Positions 7,236 through 14,846 of a stretch of DNA of 26,942 bases are shown here, one piece after another. Below the pieces are notes generated by a model. That model was given only the letters and a program-made list of their open reading frames with translations. It had not been told where the DNA came from and did no database searches. A program made the translations under genes and the position numbers. Within the stretch, counting starts at the first letter, position 1, and each line of letters starts with the position of its first letter. Origin of the DNA: a virus; IMG/VR virus record IMGVR_UViG_3300025093_000100, positions 1-26,942 of that record; one strand, 5' to 3'.

Positions 7236-7895
7236 CTACACGTTAAACAGACTGTCGAATTCGTCGCTGGGGTAATCAATCCAATCTACGGAATCAATTT
7301 TAAAGTTATTGGCAAATTCTGCTAAGGTGTACGGATTTATATTTTCCTCAAGTTTACGTATGGCCCTGACCTGGTTGGGAGCTGCGGAGTAGTTCCTGAA
7401 TGCAGAGAGGAGAACTTCTGTGGAACACCAGGGGTTGGCGTTGACTTCCTGGAGGAATAGTTCAACCTCTTTCTGCCTACGTTCCATGAGACCGCCGATG
7501 ACGTTATGGTCGGCATCAAAGACCCAACGATTGATTTCAGCGGTAACACCATAGAGGTTGTTGTTTTCTATTGCATCGATAATGTTGCTGTATAGGAATG
7601 GTTCCCAGCCAACGGAATGAATGAAAGAGATCAACGCCTGACGCATTGAATCATCAATCGGGATATTAAGATTTGTTAATTGATTATTGATTACCTTTAC
7701 TTCGCCCAGTAGGTATTCCAATGCTTTTGATTTGCTGCAGCATTGACCTTGTTTTACCGGTGAGCCATCTGGGTAAAACTGTGTGCCATAGCCGATGGTA
7801 TAAGGTTCTGCCCCGGTATTTGGATCTGGGTACGCCCGTTCATTAAAACCCTCATAGGTTTTGATAATATCAAGTGCCTGGTTAAAAATGGGCAT
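7236..7895 (-). CDS. Phage lysozyme / endolysin, glycoside hydrolase family 24
   Basis: This enzyme would cleave the glycan chain of peptidoglycan for host lysis. The product has 219 residues from ATG 7895. The T4-lysozyme-type catalytic set is visible: Glu15 in KTYEGF, Asp24 in YPDPNTG and Thr33 in YTIGYGT. The core runs to about residue 150 and includes RQALISFIHSVGW and GLMERRQKEVELFL. There is no signal peptide, so it would need a holin or similar route. The last ~70 residues (from NPWCST) are not part of the usual GH24 domain and may be a wall-binding or structural extension. It sits between the NblA-like gene and a small basic protein gene. Confidence 0.88.
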   Translation of the reverse strand: MPIFNQALDIIKTYEGFNERAYPDPNTGAEPYTIGYGTQFYPDGSPVKQGQCCSKSKALEYLLGEVKVINNQLTNLNIPIDDSMRQALISFIHSVGWEPFLYSNIIDAIENNNLYGVTAEINRWVFDADHNVIGGLMERRQKEVELFLQEVNANPWCSTEVLLSAFRNYSAAPNQVRAIRKLEENINPYTLAEFANNFKIDSVDWIDYPSDEFDSLFNV

Positions 7896-7943
7896 TCATT
7901 TAGACACAGTTGTTTGTATTGTATCTAAAATTATAAATATTAT

Positions 7944-8243
7944 CTACCACTTCACGCGGTGGCTCCAGTACCTTGCGGACATTTTACTGGGGTTAGGGTC
8001 TTGTGCATTGTGACGCGCATAATATGATTTTTTTCTTGCTTTATCTTTTTCGCTTGTAGGGTTTTTGCCTGCACCTTTTACGCCTTGCTGGCCAAAGCGA
8101 ATAATTTCTTCTTTACCTTTCTCGCAAGCCTTTACTACGTGGGATTTGGTTTTATGCCCAGGGGTTTTCTGGGGTTTATTACATGCCATCTTATCCTTGG
8201 CAATCTTTGCTACTTTAGCTGCTTTTTTTCTTTTATCAGACAT
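7944..8243 (-). CDS. Small basic protein, DUF6321-like
   Basis: The product has 99 residues and is very rich in Lys, Arg and Ala. It starts at ATG 8243, overlapping the stop of the 904-residue gene (TAATG), so it is translationally coupled to it. The sequence contains KSHVVKACEKGKEEIIRFGQQGV and ends YYARHNAQDPNPSKMSARYWSHRVKW (pieces of a conserved small-protein family in large phages and algal viruses; I recall it as DUF6321, name not verified). The charge suggests DNA binding or packing in the head, but no function is established. Confidence 0.55.
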   Translation of the reverse strand: MSDKRKKAAKVAKIAKDKMACNKPQKTPGHKTKSHVVKACEKGKEEIIRFGQQGVKGAGKNPTSEKDKARKKSYYARHNAQDPNPSKMSARYWSHRVKW

Positions 8244-10957
8244 TATTTAAACAGGTTAAATCCTGAGGTAAAGTCGCCAAGGATTGATGTTGCTGTTTTG
8301 GACTTGTAGTCCTCATCTTCATCATCTAAATTCAAGTCTAAGCTAAAGTAATTTGTCGTGGGACCATCATCCTCTTCTTCATCATCTGCCTCATCCTCTT
8401 CGTCACCGAAGAAAGATTGAATAGATGTAAGCGAAGCAAATGGATCACTGTAATCACCAAAATCAAAACTTAAACCTTTATCCGATCCGGCTTTTGTTAA
8501 CAACGCCTGGTCTTCTCTGTTAAGGTCTGGGAAAAATTCATCATAAAACTCATCTTCTGTACCCTGGAAACCAGCAGATTGAAATACTTTATATAGCTCT
8601 GTTTCAGCAACTGGTTGTTCATCTTTGTAATCTTCTTCACGTTCAATGTATGTAACGCCAAGAATTTCTTGGGTTGGTTTCTTGCGTTTTTCATTGAGAT
8701 ATTTAATTTGTTCTCTGATCTCTTGTGCACTACCTGTTCTCAAAGTTTCGACAATATATTCTTTTAATTCATCCATTGTTCCATTAAAATCTTCAAGCCC
8801 CATTTCTTTAAGCACCTCATTCCATGAATCTTTATCATTTGGATCTAGCCCAGACAACATTTCATCAGCAAACTCTTCGGGCAAGATAAATTGACCAAAT
8901 ACAGTTCCCTGCTCCAGGGCTTCCTCCTCAAGTGACGGAAGAATTTTGTTATAAATTTCATCTTGGACTCTACCTGCAGTCAAGATGTCTTCTGCGGCAT
9001 CATATCCTTGTCCCTGCCCTTTAACTTCAAAGTGCATACGGGCAAACGCATTTTTATCATTGACATCGACACCAAATCTATATGCTTGTTGTGCCCAGTA
9101 AGGATCCCCTGTTTTTGCTGCTTCCCAATCTGCTGCAACTGTTTGGGCTTGCTTTGCATAATCTGCAGCCCTTGCTTCATTGCCAGTGGGATTGAAATAA
9201 AAATTAGGATCAAAGTACCTGGTACCAGTACTTTTAATTTGATCAAGGAATTGTTCTGCTCGCAAGTTTGCTGTCTGACTTAAAGCATTAAGAAGATCTT
9301 GAGTCTGGAATGGATTCTGTTCTTCTTGTCTGACATCAAGGTATTCAACAAATTCATCCATGGACCTGGATGTGTCAAAACGTGGAATCAAGTATTGATC
9401 AATAAACTCTTTTGCAAATTCAGATTCAATTTTAATTTGCTCTTCTGCTTCTTCTCGTGTCAACCCAAGCTCAATTGCTTCTCCATATTTCTTCTTTAAT
9501 GAGTCATCAAACCATTGTTGCCAGTTATAAGTGACATTATTGTTTACACCGGTCACGCCTTGTAGAGCTTTTTCCAGGGATTCTTCTGCTTTACTACCTC
9601 CCATAAACGAAAGTACTCCACCTACACCAGTGTCTCCAAGAATTGAATTGGTTAGTGTCTGGTTAAGATTAAATACCTCAGAAATACCTGGGAATCCCTT
9701 GTATAACTCAAGATTTGATTCTCTGGCCTTGGCTTTTTTCATTTCATCAATCGTATCTTTTAATACGTTTTGAGCTAAAGCACCAAACTTCTTGACATCA
9801 ACTACAGCTTTTTCACCAGCGGCTTCAATGATGGCATCTTCTAATTCTGTGATGCCATACCCTTCGTTAATGTTGTAGTTAAACGCAATTTGTTTATCTT
9901 CTGGACGCTCAGATAATCTAAATAAGGTTGCAAAATCATCTTCTTTTTCTACGTCAAGGTAATAATCTTTTGCCATCTGCTCCCAATAAGGATCCCCATT
10001 TTTTGCTGCATCCCATTGAGCAGCAATTTCTGGAACAGAAAGCAAACGTTGTGTTTGGGTGTCAAGATCAACGCCTAATTGCTTGTTTCTAATGTCTTGA
10101 ATTTCTGCGTCTGTTGGTGGAGTTTCAGCATATTTATTTGCTCTTTCTGTATCTTCTGTTGGATTGCCACGCCTGTTTTCATATTGGCCATTATTGGTGT
10201 AATGGGCTAAGGCAAAAACGTTTGAATTGCCACCATACCTTTCAGTGATATCTATGTCGTCATTTGCTACAGCATTATTCCAAGCGTTTTTTACATCTTC
10301 ATAGGCATTAAGATACCAGGAGCCATCAAAAGATCCATAGGGGGGTTTGGCCCCAAGGTTTGTATTCCAAGTCTGAAGTTTTGTTCCTCTGTAAAAATTT
10401 TTAAAAACATCTTCGTTTCCAATACCAACATTTCTAATCGCATCTCTTACTGCAACGTAATCCCCTCCCCTTGCGCTTAATGCTGTACCCCTGAACTGGT
10501 TGTATTTATTGTTAATTGCTTGGTTGGCCGCATTTTTGGCAGCATTATCTCTGTTAAAACCTGCATTTTGGTTGTTTGATTTTATATTGTTGTTTACATT
10601 TCTGGCTATGTAGTTAAATCGTCTCTCAATGTCACTTTCAAATTCTTCCTCAGGATCGTCATCATATGGAGTGTAAATTATCCAACGGTTTCTTTGTCTG
10701 TTGTAGCGTCCAGGGGTGTTGAGAGTAAGCGTTTCAACAACAGTTCTTGTCCCATCAGGCCTAATTGCTATGATATTTGCATCTCTTTTTACGTACGTTT
10801 TAACGCCAAATCGGCCACGTATTGATGCTCCCGAATAATAATCCGAGTATTCAACTTCATATTTTTCTGGTTTATTGGCGTCGTAATCTGTTTTATAGTT
10901 TGTGGGCTCGTAATTAATTACAATATCTTTTTGTCCAGCGTCGTAATATATTCCCAT
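8243..10957 (-). CDS. Large acidic repeat-containing structural protein
   Basis: The product has 904 residues from ATG 10957. The first ~100 residues are beta-rich (RGRFGVKTYV, GTRTVVETLTL), followed by an Asn-rich helical part. Around 207-265, the segments WYLNAYEDVKNAW and ALAHYTNNGQYENR match the YLxxYPDV...HYxxxGxxEGR type of repeat found in large surface and virion proteins. Two copies of a WDAAKxGDPYW unit occur near residues 309 and 606, and their DNA is 30/34 identical. The C-terminus (about 840-890) is an Asp/Glu cluster. It lies between the HNH gene and lysozyme. A tail-tip, tape-measure-like or internal ejection protein is possible; I cannot assign it further. Confidence 0.6.
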   Translation of the reverse strand: MGIYYDAGQKDIVINYEPTNYKTDYDANKPEKYEVEYSDYYSGASIRGRFGVKTYVKRDANIIAIRPDGTRTVVETLTLNTPGRYNRQRNRWIIYTPYDDDPEEEFESDIERRFNYIARNVNNNIKSNNQNAGFNRDNAAKNAANQAINNKYNQFRGTALSARGGDYVAVRDAIRNVGIGNEDVFKNFYRGTKLQTWNTNLGAKPPYGSFDGSWYLNAYEDVKNAWNNAVANDDIDITERYGGNSNVFALAHYTNNGQYENRRGNPTEDTERANKYAETPPTDAEIQDIRNKQLGVDLDTQTQRLLSVPEIAAQWDAAKNGDPYWEQMAKDYYLDVEKEDDFATLFRLSERPEDKQIAFNYNINEGYGITELEDAIIEAAGEKAVVDVKKFGALAQNVLKDTIDEMKKAKARESNLELYKGFPGISEVFNLNQTLTNSILGDTGVGGVLSFMGGSKAEESLEKALQGVTGVNNNVTYNWQQWFDDSLKKKYGEAIELGLTREEAEEQIKIESEFAKEFIDQYLIPRFDTSRSMDEFVEYLDVRQEEQNPFQTQDLLNALSQTANLRAEQFLDQIKSTGTRYFDPNFYFNPTGNEARAADYAKQAQTVAADWEAAKTGDPYWAQQAYRFGVDVNDKNAFARMHFEVKGQGQGYDAAEDILTAGRVQDEIYNKILPSLEEEALEQGTVFGQFILPEEFADEMLSGLDPNDKDSWNEVLKEMGLEDFNGTMDELKEYIVETLRTGSAQEIREQIKYLNEKRKKPTQEILGVTYIEREEDYKDEQPVAETELYKVFQSAGFQGTEDEFYDEFFPDLNREDQALLTKAGSDKGLSFDFGDYSDPFASLTSIQSFFGDEEDEADDEEEDDGPTTNYFSLDLNLDDEDEDYKSKTATSILGDFTSGFNLFK
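9094..9127 (-). repeat. Direct repeat copy 2 in the 904-residue gene
   Basis: This 34-nt stretch matches 9982-10015 at 30 of 34 positions. Both encode part of an AxWxAAKxGDPYWxQ unit, so the gene has an internal duplication preserved at DNA level. Confidence 0.75.
9982..10015 (-). repeat. Direct repeat copy 1 in the 904-residue gene
   Basis: This is the partner of 9094-9127, with 30/34 identity. It encodes QWDAAKNGDPYW, compared with DWEAAKTGDPYW in the other copy. Confidence 0.75.
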
Positions 10958-10990
10958 TTTATTGTGTAATGCGTTTAGTAATTATATCAA

Positions 10991-11356
10991 CTAGGCTGGT
11001 TGTGAACAACTGGAAAAAGAAGTATAAACAAAAATGTCAATGACTTCTTGATTGATCCAGTCGTTAATCTTTTTCATCCTTTCTTCAGTATAGAATTCTT
11101 GTTGTTCGTACCAAGGCTTCATGTCCATTGACGCCTTGTTGGAATTACAACGTTGACAAGCAGGTAAAAGATTGTTTCTGTTGCTAGAACCTGACTTGAA
11201 CCTTGGGACTATGTGATCCAAAGAGGTTGCTTTATCACCGCAGTAACCACAGCAGTGGTCCCAGGCTTCATAGATTGATTGACGATAACGCCGTTTTGCT
11301 AACTTCGGAGTTAACTCAATGAGCAGGGAAAGGGGATCCTGTTCAGAGTTGAACAT
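10991..11356 (-). CDS. HNH endonuclease
   Basis: The product has 121 residues from ATG 11356. The complete HNH signature is visible: CGYC (Cys36, Cys39), LDHIVPRF with Asp47-His48, SNRNNLLPACQRCN (Asn62; Cys67, Cys70) and NSNKA. The two CxxC pairs bind structural zinc and the D-H and N residues form the beta-beta-alpha-metal active site. Such nucleases act in homing, in packaging or as free-standing mobile genes. It is not next to terminase, and I see no split gene beside it, so a free-standing nuclease is most likely. A promoter-like sequence (11380-11407) precedes it, and the 904-residue gene follows 33 nt downstream. Confidence 0.88.
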   Translation of the reverse strand: MFNSEQDPLSLLIELTPKLAKRRYRQSIYEAWDHCCGYCGDKATSLDHIVPRFKSGSSNRNNLLPACQRCNSNKASMDMKPWYEQQEFYTEERMKKINDWINQEVIDIFVYTSFSSCSQPA

Positions 11357-11379
11357 ACTCTTCAGTTGCGGTTAAGTAT

Positions 11380-11407
11380 ATTCTAAGAGTGCTAATCTAA
11401 TTAACAA
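11380..11407 (-). promoter_or_regulatory. Candidate sigma70-type promoter for the HNH gene
   Basis: On the minus strand, TTGTTA (11402-11407) and TAGAAT (11380-11385) are separated by 16 nt, and the -10 ends 23 nt before the ATG at 11356. Matches to consensus are 4/6 and 5/6. It would drive the HNH gene and the 904-residue gene. Confidence 0.45.
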
Positions 11408-11416
11408 AACTTAATT
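11399..11416. promoter_or_regulatory. Inverted repeat over the minus promoter -35, possible operator
   Basis: AATTAA (11399-11404) and TTAATT (11411-11416) form a symmetric site with a 6-nt spacer. It covers the candidate -35 of the leftward promoter in the divergent HNH/HTH intergenic region. AT-rich sequence makes chance likely. Confidence 0.25.
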
Positions 11417-11439
11417 GAATAAAATTTCTGTTAAGAAGG

Positions 11440-11467
11440 TTGACCTAGCTTTGGTTTTGTGTAGGTT
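11440..11467 (+). promoter_or_regulatory. Weak candidate promoter for the HTH gene
   Basis: TTGACC (11440-11445, 5/6 to the -35 consensus) is followed after 16 nt by TAGGTT (11462-11467, only 3/6), 25 nt before the ATG at 11493. The -35 is good and the -10 poor, so activation or a different -10 is possible. Confidence 0.3.
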
Positions 11468-11492
11468 ATGAGAGTAAGCCTTCACATTCTCC

Positions 11493-11720
11493 ATGGCTCG
11501 CAAAGATGGGTGGGTATCCGCCAAGTACCTCACCGAAACCCTTGACATTGATCGCGCAACCCTCTTCAAGTACCGTGATGACGGCACCCTTAAACTTGGA
11601 GCTCATTATGCCGCCTTTCCAGGGGTAACCTTTTCAAGGGACAGTTACCTGTGGCACCTGCAGTCTGTCAAGAAACACCTGCAAAAACTGGAGAAAGCTG
11701 AAGAGCTGGCTGTGGCTTGA
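11493..11720 (+). CDS. Small helix-turn-helix protein (excisionase/regulator-like)
   Basis: The product has 75 residues from ATG 11493. Residues 8-32 (VSAKYLTETLDIDRATLFKYRDDG) form a MerR/Xis-type helix-turn-helix. LKLGAHYAAFPGVTFSRDSYLWHL fits the wing and third helix, and a charged helix ends the protein. Similar small proteins in cyanobacteria sit beside integrases and act as excisionases or regulators. It is the only plus-strand gene inside this otherwise minus-strand block. Its 3' end overlaps, tail to tail by 53 nt, the degenerate integrase-like gene. The pair looks like what is left of, or derived from, a lysogeny cassette. Confidence 0.7.
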   Translation: MARKDGWVSAKYLTETLDIDRATLFKYRDDGTLKLGAHYAAFPGVTFSRDSYLWHLQSVKKHLQKLEKAEELAVA

Positions 11721-12096
11721 GCTTTCCGTACATCTTACTTCTTATCGTATGAGCAAGAAGTAAGTCGGTAACGTTTAACTCAACTTTACGAAAGGCCATC
11801 TGCCTGTAAAGTTCTAAGCAAATTTTGTCCCAGGAGTCATATAACTTCTGGGGCTTTTTTTCTTTCAGTTCAAATAAAATAGCCCACTGTGGGTGCAGTG
11901 GGTAAATGGCTTTCTTTTTGTTTTGTAGATAGATTTCGTCGTCTGAACCCCAACGAAAAAGTTTCAAGCTGTCTGGTTGAATGCCGTAGGTGGCGATCAT
12001 ACCATAAAGCCAAGCCAAGTTTTTTGTTTTCTTGTTGGTGGCTAAACGGAAGTACTCATCTACTATCCGTTGATCAATTGGTGGCTGCTGGGTCAT
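11668..12096 (-). CDS. Degenerate tyrosine-recombinase (integrase)-like protein
   Basis: The product has 142 residues from ATG 12096. LAWLYGMIATYGIQPDSL (28-44) aligns with the first catalytic block of cyanobacterial integrases, usually ATYGLRPHE, but the catalytic Arg is Gln40. KKKAIYPLHPQW (60-71) matches the beta-hairpin region with a TKTG-type Lys and WPLHPEW. DLLLAHTIR (111-119) aligns gaplessly with DLRHAWAIR, with the Arg-His pair replaced by Leu-Leu. The protein ends about 23 residues later, before any His/Trp box or nucleophilic Tyr, and the core-binding domain is absent. The frame is nonetheless intact. It cannot recombine DNA as written; it may be a decaying remnant or a repurposed DNA-binding or antagonist protein. 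Confidence 0.6.
   Translation of the reverse strand: MTQQPPIDQRIVDEYFRLATNKKTKNLAWLYGMIATYGIQPDSLKLFRWGSDDEIYLQNKKKAIYPLHPQWAILFELKEKKPQKLYDSWDKICLELYRQMAFRKVELNVTDLLLAHTIRSKMYGKLKPQPALQLSPVFAGVS
11734..11764. other. 10-bp perfect inverted repeat with 11-nt loop
   Basis: CTTACTTCTT (11734-11743) pairs with AAGAAGTAAG (11755-11764). It lies 14 nt after the stop of the plus-strand HTH gene and inside the 3' part of the integrase-like frame. It has no T-run, so it is not a standard intrinsic terminator. It could end HTH transcription with help, or be a protein-binding or recombination site. Confidence 0.5.
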
Positions 12097-12123
12097 GGGT
12101 CATGGAAATCGTATTAACCTTAC

Positions 12124-12129
12124 CTTATA
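12124..12129 (-). promoter_or_regulatory. Possible -10 box for the integrase-like gene
   Basis: TATAAG on the minus strand lies 27 nt before ATG 12096. No convincing -35 is at the right distance, so this is a weak call. Confidence 0.2.
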
Positions 12130-12191
12130 CACCTAGCTGAAGCTTTGCCACGACTAACAAGTATTCCTGATGGAACGCCGTGGTCTTAATG

Positions 12192-12208
12192 TAAGTATAT
12201 AATACTTA
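12192..12208. promoter_or_regulatory. 7-bp palindrome containing TATAAT, possible operator/-10
   Basis: TAAGTAT and ATACTTA flank ATA, giving a perfect 17-nt palindrome with an embedded TATAAT at 12198-12203. It lies in the 119-nt gap between the end of the virion operon (12216) and the integrase-like gene. This could be a repressor site over a promoter, but AT richness lowers its weight. Confidence 0.35.
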
Positions 12209-12215
12209 ATCTTGT

Positions 12216-12437
12216 TTAGCTAGGCCCAACGCCACTAGCAAAAGCTGCCCAAGCAAGACCAATAGCCTGAATTGTTGATATTTCACCAGATCCGTAAGGT
12301 AAATTCACCGTATCTCCAGCATGATAGACAGTTGGAATACCACTTGCTTTGATTGGACTGAAACCATATTTTCTCCTTTCAACTTGCCCAGAAGAAAGGA
12401 TAAATGTTCCGTCGACAATGTCACCAAAATCCGCCAT
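12216..12437 (-). CDS. Small hypothetical virion-operon protein
   Basis: The product has 73 residues. Its ATG at 12437 overlaps the stop of the 530-residue gene (TAATG), showing coupling, and it is the last gene of the virion operon. The sequence has strand-like stretches (GTFILSSGQVERRKYGF, GDTVNLPYGSGEISTI) and ends in a hydrophobic helix (QAIGLAWAAFASGV). No family is recognised. A small virion or membrane-associated protein is possible. Confidence 0.55.
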   Translation of the reverse strand: MADFGDIVDGTFILSSGQVERRKYGFSPIKASGIPTVYHAGDTVNLPYGSGEISTIQAIGLAWAAFASGVGPS

Positions 12438-14029
12438 TACGTTCCAGGGGTTCCGCCCTTAGCTGGATCATAAGGATTGCCATTTTTGTCATACATGGTA
12501 AAGCCAGACATTAACACAAAGGTTGATGGAATATTAAACAACTTTTGCATCATTGGCATCATCATTGGTGCCTGACAGTTATATGGCGGTACATCCATGA
12601 TTGATAGACTGCGTTCGGTTAAACGATAGGCGGCTTTTTCGTTATCTCTTTGTTGCTTGGCCACTAGCTCTTGTTCCCACTCCGTAATACTTCCCATATC
12701 AACAGGTAAATCTGATGGCTCTGGTGGGAATACTTTCTCTGCAAATTTCATTGCATAGATATGTTTGCAATATCTTAGTTCATCAAGTAGTGGCGTCCAG
12801 AAATCTGTTAGTGAATCAATTGTATAAGACCCATCTGAATTTCTGGTTGTGCTGTAATCATTGTATGAAGGCATCCCTTCTGACACTGCGCCTTCTAGTG
12901 ACGGAAGTGGAGTGCTTCTTGTGTACACTGCACCAAAATCTCTGAATACACCTGGATTGTCTCGTAGTGTACCAGGGATAATGGATGAGTTTGGTGTAAC
13001 GGTTGGTGGTATGTCATATTCAGGTGATGGCGCAATAACTTCCATGCCTCTGTTAACTGTGGCACTTGTCATTGCACTGTTATCAACCTTGCCATCCAAC
13101 GTCATCACTTCATACCGACCTGGTTTAATGGTCGCAGCTTTGGTCCTTGGGAAAACCTTTTGATTCCCTTTACCAAGACCCATCATGTACGAATAATCAC
13201 GACGAGTAAAATCTTGGCAAGAGCAGCAGTACCTCGTACCTGTCATCAGGTATCGACCAAGGTGAGGAGCCGTAGTTGATGGTGTACGGAATACAGCGTC
13301 TGGCGTTGATTCAACAGAGCCTTGTTTCTGTAGCGTCAATATGCCATTAATTTCATCAGTAGCTACTAAGACGGCTTGCACGTATCCGTAACGTTTCTGA
13401 GTTGTTGGATCAATTGTCTCTTGTGTTATAGGTGTGCCGCCAATAGAAACAATCCGATCCTCAAGTATTTCACCATTAATTGGGTACTGTGCCGGAACAA
13501 TTACTTGACCACCAATAATCACCGGGGGAATATAAAGTGGCGGTGGTAAAGGGTTGAGAATATTCCATCCACCAGCAAGTTGAACATACCAATAGTTTGT
13601 ATCTTCGGTTACTGATTGTATAGATGCTGCAATACCTCCCCCACCACGGAGGTTATCAAAACGCAAACTACCAGCAACGCGAACACCTGCCCAATGCATT
13701 CCAAACTCTTTGTTTGGTGTTGGGAAACCTTGGAAAATCCCTGGAATTGCTGGTGGATTAGAGCCAGGGGGAATTACTGTCCCTGGCGGTAAAGGAATTG
13801 CGTAGTCAAACGGATAACTATACGTGTTGTCAATAAGAGTATTGCAATATAGCTCAAAACCACGGCGCCATCTGGACCAAGCAGATTCTCTGTTTGCTGA
13901 ATAAATGGAATCAGGAACAGAACCTTTAGAAAACTCTGTCCTGATTGGTGTTACGTTTTTAGGTCCAAAGGTTTCAGCTTTGCCTAATCCGCCGAAATTA
14001 CCAAAGGAACTTCCGCTCCTTTTTGCCAT
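12437..14029 (-). CDS. Structural protein with CCSC motif, unassigned
   Basis: The product has 530 residues, from ATG 14029 to 12437. The N-terminus is Gly/Ser-rich, then WSRWRRGFELYCN leads into a Pro/Gly- and beta-rich body with many turns. In the middle, RYCCSCQDFTRRDYSYMMGLG carries a Cys-Cys-Ser-Cys cluster that could bind metal or form disulphides. The C-terminal part is more helical (LLDELRYCKHIYAMKFAEKVF, EQELVAKQQRDNEKAAYRL). I recognise it only as a probable cyanophage virion protein. Operon position after the 259-residue protein and length would fit a tail or neck component. Confidence 0.55.
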   Translation of the reverse strand: MAKRSGSSFGNFGGLGKAETFGPKNVTPIRTEFSKGSVPDSIYSANRESAWSRWRRGFELYCNTLIDNTYSYPFDYAIPLPPGTVIPPGSNPPAIPGIFQGFPTPNKEFGMHWAGVRVAGSLRFDNLRGGGGIAASIQSVTEDTNYWYVQLAGGWNILNPLPPPLYIPPVIIGGQVIVPAQYPINGEILEDRIVSIGGTPITQETIDPTTQKRYGYVQAVLVATDEINGILTLQKQGSVESTPDAVFRTPSTTAPHLGRYLMTGTRYCCSCQDFTRRDYSYMMGLGKGNQKVFPRTKAATIKPGRYEVMTLDGKVDNSAMTSATVNRGMEVIAPSPEYDIPPTVTPNSSIIPGTLRDNPGVFRDFGAVYTRSTPLPSLEGAVSEGMPSYNDYSTTRNSDGSYTIDSLTDFWTPLLDELRYCKHIYAMKFAEKVFPPEPSDLPVDMGSITEWEQELVAKQQRDNEKAAYRLTERSLSIMDVPPYNCQAPMMMPMMQKLFNIPSTFVLMSGFTMYDKNGNPYDPAKGGTPGT

Positions 14030-14031
14030 TT

Positions 14032-14811
14032 TTAGAACAAGCCGCCCTGGGCGATTACGTGAGCACCTGGTGTGTATCCTGAGATGTTGGGACCATCGGG
14101 GAAGACACCAACATAAATACGGTCACCTCGCTCCAGGTAAATACCTTTATTGCGTAGTGGAGATCCTTCGCCAAGTCCAGTTGTATTACCAGCGCTAACA
14201 ACAGGTACAGCAAGTTGAGGCATCACATCTGAGCAATCAACTGTATCAGTGTTTGCTGGAACACGCTTAGCAAAAAGAACTCGGTAATCACCGGAACCAG
14301 GAATAGGGGTTGTGGTGTTACGTGTTTGATAGAACACAAAGGTTACTTCAGGACGATTGTCGTAGATAACACCGTTATACAGGAAACCACTGGACGTACC
14401 ACCTGAGTATTCAAGTGATGTATTTGCTCCAGTTAACGTAGTAGCACCTGTATATGTGTAATACCCATAACCACTTGCTGGTGCAGTGCCAACAACTCCG
14501 GTGTCTTGGACAAAAACGATTTGACCGCTAGATAAAGCAATTACATTACCCGAGGTTCCACTTGAAACTGTATAGTCTGCGCTGCGATAATAATCGTTTC
14601 GAACAATGGTAATTGAATCAATTACACCACCACTATTACTGTCATCACTTAGTGCTGCATCCATGTCAACAAGGATGGATGGCGCTTGACCGCCCTGCAC
14701 AAATAATGTATTAGAAGAAGCGCTACCAACTGTTTGCGTTGTGATTCGTACAGAATCAAACAACGGCCTGTCTACAAATAACGCTTGCTTGTTCGTGGCG
14801 GTAGACGACAT
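14032..14811 (-). CDS. Beta-rich structural protein
   Basis: The product has 259 residues from ATG 14811. It is rich in Ser, Thr, Gly and Val with almost no Lys, and the many alternating strands (DSVRITTQTV, VIALSSGQIVFVQDTG, EVTFVFYQTRNTT) suggest a beta-sandwich. The C-terminus has GDRIYVGVFPDGPNISGYTPGAHVIAQGGLF, typical of small virion surface or tail proteins. It shares composition, but no clear alignment, with the protein at 19035-19835 next to the capsid gene. It lies 2 nt from the downstream gene. Confidence 0.55.
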   Translation of the reverse strand: MSSTATNKQALFVDRPLFDSVRITTQTVGSASSNTLFVQGGQAPSILVDMDAALSDDSNSGGVIDSITIVRNDYYRSADYTVSSGTSGNVIALSSGQIVFVQDTGVVGTAPASGYGYYTYTGATTLTGANTSLEYSGGTSSGFLYNGVIYDNRPEVTFVFYQTRNTTTPIPGSGDYRVLFAKRVPANTDTVDCSDVMPQLAVPVVSAGNTTGLGEGSPLRNKGIYLERGDRIYVGVFPDGPNISGYTPGAHVIAQGGLF

Positions 14812-14846
14812 TTACTTCTTTTGACAACTATTTCGTTAATTATAGT

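Noticed and set aside
8963-9283. A Cys-rich plus-strand frame of 106 codons
   Set aside because: It is antisense to the 904-residue gene and has no start context or motif.
10991-11356. HNH nuclease as a sign of an intron or split gene
   Set aside because: Neighbouring genes are continuous and no intron-like boundaries are seen.
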